From positions 1 through 15,583 of the forward strand of contig CAAEEC010000056.1 of the NCBI GenBank assembly GCA_900754755.1: 15,583 nt of DNA. Reading direction: 5' to 3'. Below, one piece after another: positions 1 through 6,907 of this stretch. Source of the stretch: Clostridia bacterium (GTDB lineage Bacteria; Bacillota; Clostridia; Christensenellales; Aristaeellaceae). Position 1 is the stretch's first letter. The number at the start of each line of letters is the position of its first letter. A program made the position numbers and the translations under genes. Below the pieces are notes generated by a model. It saw nothing but the letters and a program-made list of their open reading frames with translations. It ran no database searches and was not told the DNA's origin.

Positions 1-837
1 CCAGGCCCGCCCGGCGACAAATCCCACTTTCTCTCCTACCATCCGGAAGCCCATCAGGTCTACTCCAATGGCGATATGGACCCGGTGCGTGTGTGTCTAA
101 ACAGCCCGGCCTTCCGCGCCTTCTCCCGGGAATGGATCGACGCCGTGCATTTCATCGGCGGCCGCACCATTTTCTGGGATGAACCCCATCTGCCCCACAA
201 GACGGTCAATGGCAAGGACTATTATTCCTGTGCCTGCCCTGCCTGCAAAAAGCTTTTCGAGGAAAAATACGGCTATCCCATGCCGGAAACCTACAACGAC
301 GATGTGGCCCAATTCCGCCTGGATACCATCGCGGGCTACTTCCGGGAAGTAACCGCCTATTCCGCGCTCAAGGGCATGAAAAACGTCGTGTGCGTCATGC
401 TGGGCGAAGAGAACGGCATCCATCTGGGCACGCTGGACAGCATCTGCTCCATCGAAAATCTCGACAACATCGGCTCCGACCCCTACTGGCTGCACCTCCC
501 CGAAGTCACCAACAACAAAGTCTATGATTTCGTCTATGAAAATACCAAGGCGAATCTGGACGTCAGCGCAAAATACGGTAAGGACCACAACATCTGGATT
601 CAGACCTACAACACGCCCCGCGGGCGCGAAGAGGAGATCGTCATCGCCACCGAAGCCGCTTACGACGCCGGCGCGCGCACCATCATCGCGTGGGGCTATT
701 ACGGCAGCGAGTCCAACGACTACGCGGCCAAGAATCCCGAAAAGACCTGGGTGAAAACCTGCGAAGCCTTCCGCCGCGTCCGGGAAATGGAGCGGGATGC
801 AATCCTCGGGGAGAATCGCAAGCGCCATGGCCGGTAA
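1..837 (+). CDS. Glycoside-hydrolase-like TIM-barrel protein, 3' part (5' end outside window)
   Basis: The reading frame is open from base 1 to the TAA at 835-837, so this is the last 278 residues of a longer protein. The first in-frame ATG (base 76) is internal and not a convincing start. Visible features are a strand-like segment ending FWDEPHLP, a CACPACKKLF cysteine cluster followed by EEKYGYPMP, and a late GARTIIAWGYYG segment that resembles the last strands of a TIM barrel. Such C-x-C-x2-C plus 'F..KYG' patterns are common in glycoside-hydrolase-like proteins of gut bacteria. I cannot assign a GH family or substrate. The next gene overlaps it by 11 bp and encodes a CBM9-like domain, which supports a carbohydrate role and translational coupling. 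The catalytic acid residues cannot be named from this fragment. Confidence 0.72.
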   Translation, partial: PGPPGDKSHFLSYHPEAHQVYSNGDMDPVRVCLNSPAFRAFSREWIDAVHFIGGRTIFWDEPHLPHKTVNGKDYYSCACPACKKLFEEKYGYPMPETYNDDVAQFRLDTIAGYFREVTAYSALKGMKNVVCVMLGEENGIHLGTLDSICSIENLDNIGSDPYWLHLPEVTNNKVYDFVYENTKANLDVSAKYGKDHNIWIQTYNTPRGREEEIVIATEAAYDAGARTIIAWGYYGSESNDYAAKNPEKTWVKTCEAFRRVREMERDAILGENRKRHGR

Positions 838-1441
838 AACGGGGCTGTATGTTCTCAGGCACACCCACGATCCGTCCGAAATGCTGCCCGGGAAGATTGA
901 AACCTATCCCTGGGGCTGCGCCTACCGCCCGGAAACCGTTTTCCGGGCCGGCTGGACGGAAAACGGCATCCGCGTGCTGATGGAGTGCCGAGAGGCCGAT
1001 CCCCTGCGCCGGGTAAAGCAGCCCAACGGAAACGTCTGGTGCGATTCCTGCATGGAATTCTTCGTCGCGCCCGGCGAAACGGCGGCCGACGGTTATTTCA
1101 ACTTTGAAATGAACGCAAACGGCGCGCTGCTGCTTGGCTGGGGCGTTTCAGACACGGAATTTGTGCTTAGCGATTTCCCGCGGGAAAAAATCGCACTGAG
1201 GGCGGAGGTGTATGCCGATCGCTGGGCGCTGGATCTCATCGTTCCGTTTGCTCTGTTCCGGCGCCACATGCCCGGCTTTGTGCCAACCCCCGGAAAAATC
1301 CTGCATGGCAACTTCTATAAGTGCGGGGACGAAACCGCCTCTCCCCATTTTGGCTGCTACTTCCCCATTGATCCCGCTTCGGTGCCCACCCCCTGTTTCC
1401 ATGTGCCCGAATATTATGGCAAATTGCTGCTTGAAGAATAA
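827..1441 (+). CDS. Carbohydrate-binding family 9-like domain protein
   Basis: This 204-residue protein begins MAGKTGLYVLRH. I chose the ATG at 827 because GGGAG lies upstream (809-813) and it gives an 11-bp overlap with the previous gene; an in-frame ATG at 797 has its GGAG only 4 bases away. The pattern WGCAYRPET (early), then NGNVWCDSCMEFFVAPG, then YFNFEMNANGALLLGWG, is the signature of the CBM9-like (DOMON-type) beta-sandwich found as a single domain in many gut bacteria. No signal peptide is visible, so it is probably cytoplasmic or acts with the upstream hydrolase. In this family the domain binds sugars; activity of its own is not established. It sits second in a six-gene operon, 29 bp before the aminotransferase gene. 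Confidence 0.78.
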   Translation: MAGKTGLYVLRHTHDPSEMLPGKIETYPWGCAYRPETVFRAGWTENGIRVLMECREADPLRRVKQPNGNVWCDSCMEFFVAPGETAADGYFNFEMNANGALLLGWGVSDTEFVLSDFPREKIALRAEVYADRWALDLIVPFALFRRHMPGFVPTPGKILHGNFYKCGDETASPHFGCYFPIDPASVPTPCFHVPEYYGKLLLEE

Positions 1442-1470
1442 CATCAACAACCTTCTGGAGGAAATGAATC

Positions 1471-2781
1471 ATGGCAAAGAAAGCTTCCGACTTCCGCTAT
1501 AACACCGGCGAAACCAAGGTTCCGTGGGCCGCCGTCGGCGAAAATTACAATGCCGAAGACCTGATGAAGGTCGTTGAGTTCCTGATGCAGGGCGAGGGCG
1601 AAGAATACGAGGCAGCCCTTGCCGCGGTTCGCGAAAAAGTTCTGGCGCTGGACAAGCTGAGCGTCCCGCCCGGAAAGCTGTCGCTGGGCAGCAAGGTCGA
1701 GCAGGCCGAGGCCGATTGCGACGCCTATCTCGAAACCACCGACGCCACCTTCATCACCAACTGCACCGCCGGCTTTGAAATCGCCTACAAATATGTGAAC
1801 CTCGGCCCCGGCGACGAAGTGATCGTTCCCGCCATCACCTTTATCGCCACCATCGCATACCCCCTTTCCGTTGGCGCAAAGCTGGTGTTCGCTGACCTAG
1901 ATCCCAGAACCCTGAATATGGATCCCGCAGACGTTGCCCGCAAGATCACCAGCAAAACCAAGATCATCGTCCCCGTGCATCTGGGCGGCTATCCCGTGGA
2001 CATGGATCCCATCATGGATCTGGCCGCCAAACACGACATCACCGTTCTGGAAGACGCGGCCCATGCGTTCGGCGCGGTTTACAAGGGCAGGAAAATCGGC
2101 AACATTGCCCATTTCACCAGCTTCTCCCTGCACGAGGTCAAGAATTGCACCTCCTTTGGCGAAGGCGGCATTCTGATCACCACCATTCCCGAAATGAAGC
2201 CCTACATGAAGCGCGCGCGCTTCTTCGGCGCGGATTTCACCCGCAAGATTCCCAACTGGCTCTACGATGTCGTCGCCATCCCCGGCAAATACGGCCCCTT
2301 CGCCGCTGGCAACTGCTCCACCACCGAAATTCAGGCGCTGGGCCTGTCACAGCAGGTGGCCCGCTACGACAAGATTCTTGCCGAACGCCGCGGCGCTGCC
2401 GAATACCTAAACCGCCGCTTTGCCGCGTGCGACGCCATCCTGCCCCAACCGCTGGGCGATGAAGGTACCAAGCCCAGCTTCCACCTGTATCTTCTGCAGA
2501 TCGATCCCGCGAAGGCCGGCGGAAACATGCAGACCCTGCGCGCAAAGCTGCTGGAAAAGGGCGTTACCGAAATTCCGCACTTCGGCCCTCTGTATCACTT
2601 TGATATCATGAAGACCTTCGGCTACACCCAGGAAGAGATCGCCGCTTCCTGCCCCGTGTGCGAGGAGGTATTCTTCAACCGCTTCACGCATCTGCCCCTG
2701 TATGGCCTGAGCGAAGAGCAGTTGACCTACATGGCCGACGCCGTTCTCTCTTCCATCGCAGAGATGCAGCGGGGCGAATGA
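1471..2781 (+). CDS. DegT/DnrJ/EryC1/StrS family PLP-dependent sugar aminotransferase
   Basis: This is a 436-residue fold-type I PLP enzyme of the sugar aminotransferase family, which moves an amino group (usually from Glu or Gln) onto a keto-sugar or keto-cyclitol. Seen: NCTAGFEIAY near 97-106 (GT-A cofactor loop), PGDEVIVPAITFIA near 113-126, VPVHLGGYPVDMD near 167-179, EDAAHAFGA (E194, D195, H198) and SLHEVKN...GEGG, where K224 aligns with the PLP lysine. It is longer than the usual 370-400 residues because of an N-terminal stretch with about 30 extra residues around 40-75. GGAGG at 1457-1461 lies 9 bp before the ATG. A Gfo/Idh/MocA dehydrogenase follows 12 bp downstream; such a pair commonly oxidises a hydroxyl to a ketone and then transaminates it (for example NtdC/NtdA in kanosamine synthesis). 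The substrate here is unknown. Confidence 0.9.
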   Translation: MAKKASDFRYNTGETKVPWAAVGENYNAEDLMKVVEFLMQGEGEEYEAALAAVREKVLALDKLSVPPGKLSLGSKVEQAEADCDAYLETTDATFITNCTAGFEIAYKYVNLGPGDEVIVPAITFIATIAYPLSVGAKLVFADLDPRTLNMDPADVARKITSKTKIIVPVHLGGYPVDMDPIMDLAAKHDITVLEDAAHAFGAVYKGRKIGNIAHFTSFSLHEVKNCTSFGEGGILITTIPEMKPYMKRARFFGADFTRKIPNWLYDVVAIPGKYGPFAAGNCSTTEIQALGLSQQVARYDKILAERRGAAEYLNRRFAACDAILPQPLGDEGTKPSFHLYLLQIDPAKAGGNMQTLRAKLLEKGVTEIPHFGPLYHFDIMKTFGYTQEEIAASCPVCEEVFFNRFTHLPLYGLSEEQLTYMADAVLSSIAEMQRGE

Positions 2782-2793
2782 GAGGTGCGCCCC

Positions 2794-3840
2794 ATGAAAA
2801 AGGTTCGCTGGGGAATTCTGGGCGCGGGCGGCATTGCCGACCGCCGCACCCTGCCTGGAATGCAATTGGCCGAGCACGCGGAAATCGTTTCCGTTATGGA
2901 GATCGATCCCGCATTTGCCGAGCGCCTGCGCGAAAAATACCATGCAAAGCGCGCGTATTCCGATGATGCCGCGCTGCTGAGCGATCCGGAAATCGACGCT
3001 GTTTACATCGCATCGCCCGTCGCCTGCCACGCAAGGCAGGCGACGCTGGCGGCGGACAACGGCAAGCACATCCTCATCGAAAAACCCCTCGCCATGACTG
3101 CCGCGGAAGGCGAAGCCGTCGTGTCGCATTGCCGGGAAAAGGGCGTTAAAATCGCCGCCGGCCTGATGATGCGCTTTGGCGCTTATGTGCAGGCCATGAA
3201 AGCCGCCATTGCGGAAGGCAAAATCGGCGATGTGGTATCCTGCTTTGCCCATTTCACCTGCTGGTATCCGGATATGCCCGGTTCCTGGCGGCAGAGCCGC
3301 GCCAGTGCGGGCGGCGGCGCGCTGATGGACATGGGCGTGCACTGCATCGACCTGATTCGCTATGTCACCGGGCAAAACGTCCGCCAGGTGGCCGCCATGC
3401 ACGATACCCTGACCTTCCATTACGATGTGGAGGACAGTTCAACACTGATTATGCGCCTGGAAAACGGCGCGTTGGCAACCGTGCAAAGCAATTTCAACAT
3501 TCCCGATGAAGCTTCCCTGTGGCGATTGGAATTCTTTGGCACCCGGGGGCGCCTCGCCGGAAACGGCGTGATCGGTCAGGTCGACGGCGGCAGCGTGGAC
3601 GCTCTGTTTCTGGAAGATGTGGGCGGTTACGACGCCGGACAGAGCCACGAAAGTCGGGCCGCCAAGACCCATCTTGACGTGGAATTCGGCAACGCCTATG
3701 CCCGCGAGGTGGAAAGCTTCTGTCTATCCATCCTCAATGACGCGCCCCTCGAGGTCCCCGCAGAGGAAGCCGTCATCGCCCAGAAGATTATCGAGGCCGC
3801 ATACCAATCCAACGACGAAGGAAAGCTGATCGGTCTGTGA
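2794..3840 (+). CDS. Gfo/Idh/MocA family NAD(P)-dependent oxidoreductase
   Basis: This 348-residue protein oxidises or reduces a sugar or cyclitol hydroxyl using a nicotinamide cofactor. Its Rossmann fingerprint is GILGAGGIA (G10, G12, A15). The family EKP motif is at 96-98, with catalytic Lys97. [15 protein letters not shown] at 173-187 gives the C-terminal-domain D179/H183 pair. I placed the start at the ATG at 2794, with AGAGG at 2781-2785 ahead of it; an in-frame GTG at 2785 would add three residues and has no better signal. It follows the aminotransferase stop by 12 bp, so the two are almost certainly co-translated and probably act consecutively. A second, more divergent member of the same family lies at 5652-6674. 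Confidence 0.9.
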   Translation: MKKVRWGILGAGGIADRRTLPGMQLAEHAEIVSVMEIDPAFAERLREKYHAKRAYSDDAALLSDPEIDAVYIASPVACHARQATLAADNGKHILIEKPLAMTAAEGEAVVSHCREKGVKIAAGLMMRFGAYVQAMKAAIAEGKIGDVVSCFAHFTCWYPDMPGSWRQSRASAGGGALMDMGVHCIDLIRYVTGQNVRQVAAMHDTLTFHYDVEDSSTLIMRLENGALATVQSNFNIPDEASLWRLEFFGTRGRLAGNGVIGQVDGGSVDALFLEDVGGYDAGQSHESRAAKTHLDVEFGNAYAREVESFCLSILNDAPLEVPAEEAVIAQKIIEAAYQSNDEGKLIGL

Positions 3841-3872
3841 TCGCGCAGCACAACCGCAAGGAGGAAATTTGT

Positions 3873-4820
3873 ATGAACCTGATGGATACCCTGTCCGGCT
3901 CCCTGCTAGAAGGCTTTTTCCCCGCTGGTTGGGATCTCGCCAAAATGGACGCCTGCATCGGCACGCCCGAAACCGTGCTCGAACGCCAGAATGCCTGGAA
4001 CGATGCGTTTCAGCCCGTTCCCTGCAATTCGCTCGCCGATTTTGACGTTTACATGGGGCATGAGATCGCCATGCAGATTCGTCTGACCCGCGAAGAAGGC
4101 CGCAAGCTGGCCATCATTCTGCCCGTCGGCCCCATGGGCATGTATCGCTGGGTGGTCTATTTCCTGAAGGAATGGGGCGTGTCCTGCGAGCACGTCACTA
4201 CCTTCAACATGGACGAATGGGCCGACGGCGAGGGCAATACCCTGGCGGCAACCGACAAGGCTTCCTTCCAGTATTCCATGGAGCAGGCCCTGTTCAATCC
4301 TCTGGGCGCGCTCACCGTGCCCGCCAACCAGCGCAATTTCGCCACCCGCACAAACCTGCCCACCTATCCTAACAAGATTGCCGACCTGCGCGTGCAGGGC
4401 GCAAAGCTGGTTCTCGTTTACGGCATTGGCCGCATGTGCCACATCGCCTTCTGGGAGCCGCATTTCGCCGCCGAGTTCCACAGCGCCGCGGAATGGAAGC
4501 GGCAAACCCACCGCCTCGGCGCAAAACTGCACCCGCTCACCATCGAGCAGAACGCCATCACCAGCTTCAAGAGCCGTACCACGCTGGTGCCTGCTCGCGC
4601 CAACACCATTGGCCCCGGCCTGTTTCTGCAGGCGGATTATGCCATTGGCGGCTGTGACGGCACGCTGTCGCGCGGCATGCAGTGGCAGGGGCTGTCCTTC
4701 TGGGCCACGCTGCGCTATGGGCCGGATATGTGGATTCCCTCTACCTTCATGCCCACGCTGCCCGGCAAACTGTTCTTTGACCAGGAACTGGCCGGACCGC
4801 TGCTGCCCGAATGCAACTGA
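3873..4820 (+). CDS. Divergent NagB-like (glucosamine-6-phosphate deaminase fold) protein
   Basis: This 315-residue protein belongs to the NagB/RpiA/SOL fold superfamily. Family landmarks are TTFNMDEW at 109-116 (D114 matches the NagB base Asp72) and [13 protein letters not shown] at 184-196, matching canonical GIGxDGHIAFNEP. Departures are marked: the Asp of DGH is Met188, the phosphate-loop LPTGGTP is LPVGPMG near 83-89, and the downstream lysine region reads [11 protein letters not shown]190 and E195 are kept. It is also longer than NagB (about 260-270). A perfect AAGGAGG (3858-3864) lies 8 bp before the ATG at 3873; an in-frame GTG at 3837 overlaps the previous stop and is rejected. It lies between the dehydrogenase and a PIG-L deacetylase gene, so an aminosugar role is likely, but simple GlcN-6-P deamination is doubtful. 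It could act on an unphosphorylated or otherwise different sugar. Confidence 0.78.
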   Translation: MNLMDTLSGSLLEGFFPAGWDLAKMDACIGTPETVLERQNAWNDAFQPVPCNSLADFDVYMGHEIAMQIRLTREEGRKLAIILPVGPMGMYRWVVYFLKEWGVSCEHVTTFNMDEWADGEGNTLAATDKASFQYSMEQALFNPLGALTVPANQRNFATRTNLPTYPNKIADLRVQGAKLVLVYGIGRMCHIAFWEPHFAAEFHSAAEWKRQTHRLGAKLHPLTIEQNAITSFKSRTTLVPARANTIGPGLFLQADYAIGGCDGTLSRGMQWQGLSFWATLRYGPDMWIPSTFMPTLPGKLFFDQELAGPLLPECN

Positions 4821-4838
4821 TTGAGGAGGCGCGCGCAT

Positions 4839-5546
4839 ATGAATATCCTTGCTGTTGGCTGCCACCCAGACGATCTGGAGATCGGCTGCTATGGCACTTT
4901 GGCAAAATACGTTCAGATGGGCCATCAGGTTTCCGTTTGCCATGTGGCGAACGGAAACCTGGGCCACGTGGAAATCCTGCAGGACGAACTGGCGAAAATC
5001 CGCTTTGCGGAGGCGGAGGAAGCCGCTTCCATCATCGGCGCGCGGCACTTTTCCATCAACGCCAACGACCTGTACGTCACTGCGGATGACGACGCGCTAG
5101 TCAACCGCCTCGCCAAGGTCATCCGCGAAACCCGGCCGGATGTTATCATCACGCACGCGGAAACCGACTATATGAACGACCATGTACAAGCCTGCCAGGC
5201 GCTGATGCGCGCCTCGTTCTGCGCCAGCCTGCCCCATTGGGACTTGCAGGCGCAGGAGCCGCCGGTGGACGTGGGCCCCGTGTTCCATATGGACACGGTT
5301 TCGGGCCTAAACTTCACGCCCACGGAATATGTGGACATAACCGATACCATCGAAATCAAGCTGAAAGCTCTGGCCTGCCACCGCAGCCAGATCGACTGGA
5401 TGCGCGACCATGACCACATTGATTTTCTGGATTTCGTGCGCTGCTGCAGCAAGGTGCGCGGCTTCCAGTGCGGCGCGCAATACGCCGAGGGCTTCCGCCC
5501 CAGCCTGAACTATCTGCGCATGCGCGCGGGGCGGCTTTTGCCTTAG
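4839..5546 (+). CDS. PIG-L/LmbE family deacetylase
   Basis: This 235-residue zinc-dependent deacetylase belongs to the family that removes acetyl groups from N-acetylglucosamine-type substrates (PIG-L, MshB, BshB, DacB). The N-terminal AVGCHPDDLEIGCYGTL contains the HPDD motif at 9-12; H9 and D12 are expected metal ligands and D11 the general base. THAETDYMNDHVQA near 105-118 supplies the third ligand, H115. A GAGGAGG (4823-4829) lies 9 bp before the ATG at 4839; an alternative TTG at 4821 overlaps that site and is rejected. No signal peptide is present, so it is cytoplasmic. It ends the operon, 18 bp after the NagB-like gene, and is followed at once by a terminator. The neighbour pair suggests deacetylation of an N-acetylated amino sugar followed or preceded by an isomerase-type step. 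Confidence 0.88.
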   Translation: MNILAVGCHPDDLEIGCYGTLAKYVQMGHQVSVCHVANGNLGHVEILQDELAKIRFAEAEEAASIIGARHFSINANDLYVTADDDALVNRLAKVIRETRPDVIITHAETDYMNDHVQACQALMRASFCASLPHWDLQAQEPPVDVGPVFHMDTVSGLNFTPTEYVDITDTIEIKLKALACHRSQIDWMRDHDHIDFLDFVRCCSKVRGFQCGAQYAEGFRPSLNYLRMRAGRLLP

Positions 5547-5585
5547 CGCGCATACCGGTCCGCCCGGTTGCAGCGCGCGTTTTTT
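5546..5585 (+). terminator. Rho-independent terminator of the carbohydrate operon
   Basis: An outer stem GCGCGC (5546-5551) pairs with GCGCGC (5573-5578). An inner stem ACCGG (5554-5558) pairs with CCGGT (5564-5568). Six T residues follow at 5580-5585. The hairpin begins at the last base of the deacetylase stop codon, so it should end the six-gene transcript. Confidence 0.8.
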
Positions 5586-5604
5586 CATCTGCCACAAAGG
5601 GGAT

Positions 5605-5645
5605 GCGCCCTTGGGAATCCGCTGTATGCGGTTTCCCAAAGGCGC
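5605..5645 (-). terminator. Long imperfect hairpin downstream of the second oxidoreductase gene
   Basis: GCGCC (5605-5609) pairs with GGCGC (5641-5645), TTGGGAA (5611-5617) with TTCCCAA (5633-5639), and CCGC (5619-5622) with GCGG (5628-5631), with a 5-base loop. It sits 7 bp past the 3' end of the minus-strand gene between convergent genes, so a terminator role on the minus strand is plausible. There is no clear T run on either side, so efficiency is uncertain. Confidence 0.5.
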
Positions 5646-5651
5646 TGTCGC

Positions 5652-6674
5652 TTAACCAAAATTGTAGTCCGGCGCGATGGTGCGGCGCTCGTTGGCGGAA
5701 TCCACGATGGCCATACAAGCGGCAATGGTCTTCGCTCCCTGCAGCGCATCGGTAGGAACGGGCTTGTCATTGAGAATCGCGTCTGCAAAGGCGCGGAACT
5801 CGCCAAAGGTATTGTGATTTGCGATATCAACCTCGATCTCGCGTTCCTCCAGTTCAGCGGGATTCTCCTCCTGGCTCTTGTAAAAGGTGATGCTGGGAGA
5901 GGTGTTATCGCACACGACGGTGCATTTGGTGCCATAAAAAGAGGAGCGCATGGTGTAAGCGCGCTTGCAGCCGGTGGATACAAATACCTTGCCAATCACG
6001 TCATTTTCAAAGCGCAAGATAGCGATTGTGCAGTCGTCGTAAGGCACGATGGGCAGCATTTTGTGGTTTGCATAGGCGGTAACTTCAATAGGGTCGCCCG
6101 CAATCCAGCGCAACAGGTCTACCGCATGGCAGCCACCGCCCACAACACCGTTGCGGTTGGGGTCGCTGCGCCAGCCGTTTTCTGACAGAATATCTTGGTA
6201 ATCATGGGCATATTCGCTTTCAACATAGTAAATATCGCCCAATTCCCCAGCGTCAATCAGTTCTTTGGCCTTGGCAAAGCCGGGGGTGAAACGGCAAATC
6301 TGTCCCACCATCAGCTTTTTGTCGCTGGCCCTGCTGGCGGCAACGATGGCATTGAGATCCTCGCGCAAAAGGGCGAGGGGCTTTTCGCACAAAACGTGCA
6401 ACCCGACCTTCAGGGATTCTTCCACCATCTCCCTGTGGAGCTGGTCGGGCGTTACGATGATCACCGCATCCAGCCCGGGATGGTGAAGCAACTCCCGGTA
6501 ATCGGTATATCTGGCTTCTACGCCCATTTTATCGCCTGCTTCGCGGAGCTTTTCTTCATCCACATCGCAAATGGCGGCCAGGCACGCCTGCTCGTGATTC
6601 TTGACCGCCAGCATATGACTCTGAGCCATGTTGCTGCAGGAAATTACACCCACATTCAAAATCTTCTTTTTCAT
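5652..6674 (-). CDS. Gfo/Idh/MocA family oxidoreductase (second, divergent copy)
   Basis: This 340-residue member of the dinucleotide-dependent sugar dehydrogenase family has EKPLA at 97-101 (catalytic Lys98), WRSDP near 168-172 and GGGCHAVDLLRW at 179-190, giving H183 and D186. The N-terminal fingerprint is unusual: where the operon copy has GILGAGGIA this one has GVISCSNMA, so both core glycines are Ser (S12, S14). Cofactor binding may be altered or looser. AAGGAG (plus coordinates 6683-6688) lies 8 bp before the ATG. It has its own consensus promoter (6744-6772), diverges from the ROK repressor gene and converges on the operon. It is probably controlled by that repressor and may use the same substrate class; this is inference from position. 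Confidence 0.9.
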   Translation of the reverse strand: MKKKILNVGVISCSNMAQSHMLAVKNHEQACLAAICDVDEEKLREAGDKMGVEARYTDYRELLHHPGLDAVIIVTPDQLHREMVEESLKVGLHVLCEKPLALLREDLNAIVAASRASDKKLMVGQICRFTPGFAKAKELIDAGELGDIYYVESEYAHDYQDILSENGWRSDPNRNGVVGGGCHAVDLLRWIAGDPIEVTAYANHKMLPIVPYDDCTIAILRFENDVIGKVFVSTGCKRAYTMRSSFYGTKCTVVCDNTSPSITFYKSQEENPAELEEREIEVDIANHNTFGEFRAFADAILNDKPVPTDALQGAKTIAACMAIVDSANERRTIAPDYNFG

Positions 6675-6726
6675 CCGCTCAACTCCTTATAAATAAGATT
6701 GCGTCCATCCGCTAAATGCACAATTA

Positions 6727-6741
6727 TTTCATTCATTGAAA
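6727..6741. promoter_or_regulatory. Possible operator, inverted repeat TTTCA-N5-TGAAA
   Basis: TTTCA (6727-6731) and TGAAA (6737-6741) form an exact inverted repeat immediately downstream of the minus-strand -10 element, where a bound repressor would block transcription. The ROK protein encoded next door is the natural candidate. The region is AT-rich, so chance is a real alternative. Confidence 0.3.
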
Positions 6742-6743
6742 AA

Positions 6744-6772
6744 ATTATAGCACAATCCCCCTTCCCTGTCAA
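6744..6772 (-). promoter_or_regulatory. Consensus sigma-A promoter with extended -10 for the minus-strand oxidoreductase gene
   Basis: On the minus strand TTGACA (plus 6767-6772) is followed after 17 bp by TATAAT (plus 6744-6749), with TGC just before the -10. All twelve hexamer bases match the consensus. The 5' leader to the ATG at 6674 is about 65 nt. Confidence 0.88.
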
Positions 6773-6777
6773 TACTT

Positions 6778-6797
6778 GCAAAAAGATTTCTATTTGC
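6778..6797. promoter_or_regulatory. Possible ROK operator, inverted repeat GCAAAAAG-ATTT-CTATTTGC
   Basis: Two 8-base arms (6778-6785 and 6790-6797) are inverted repeats with one mismatch and a 4-base spacer. It lies just upstream of the minus-strand -35 element and 57 bp upstream of the plus-strand -35, between the two promoters. This resembles the AT-rich dyads bound by NagC/Mlc/XylR-type ROK repressors, but no binding is shown. Confidence 0.35.
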
Positions 6798-6853
6798 GAA
6801 ATTTGAATTGCACGTTATTTGCCTGCCATTTTTCTATTTCGTCAACAATAAAA

Positions 6854-6882
6854 TTGACACCATGGAAATCCTATGCTATAAT
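6854..6882 (+). promoter_or_regulatory. Consensus sigma-A promoter with extended -10 for the ROK regulator gene
   Basis: TTGACA (6854-6859), a 17-bp spacer and TATAAT (6877-6882) match the consensus at all positions, and TGC precedes the -10. Transcription should begin near 6889, leaving a leader of only about 20 nt before the ATG at 6908. Confidence 0.9.
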
Positions 6883-6907
6883 CATTTAATAACAAAAGAA
6901 TTGTGGG

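Noticed and set aside
97..864. 255-codon open frame on the minus strand
   Set aside because: It is antisense to the GH-like gene, lacks a ribosome site and has no recognisable motif. Long antisense frames are expected in GC-rich coding DNA.
2407..3420. 337-codon open frame on the minus strand
   Set aside because: It lies across the aminotransferase and dehydrogenase genes, both of which have clear motifs. The translation is low-complexity His/Ala/Gly-rich.
3906..5048. 380-codon open frame on the minus strand
   Set aside because: It is antisense to the NagB-like and deacetylase genes, which have good ribosome sites and catalytic motifs. The antisense product shows no domain.
5568..6185. 205-codon open frame on the plus strand
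   Set aside because: It begins inside the operon terminator region and runs antisense through the second oxidoreductase gene. No motif or ribosome site was seen.
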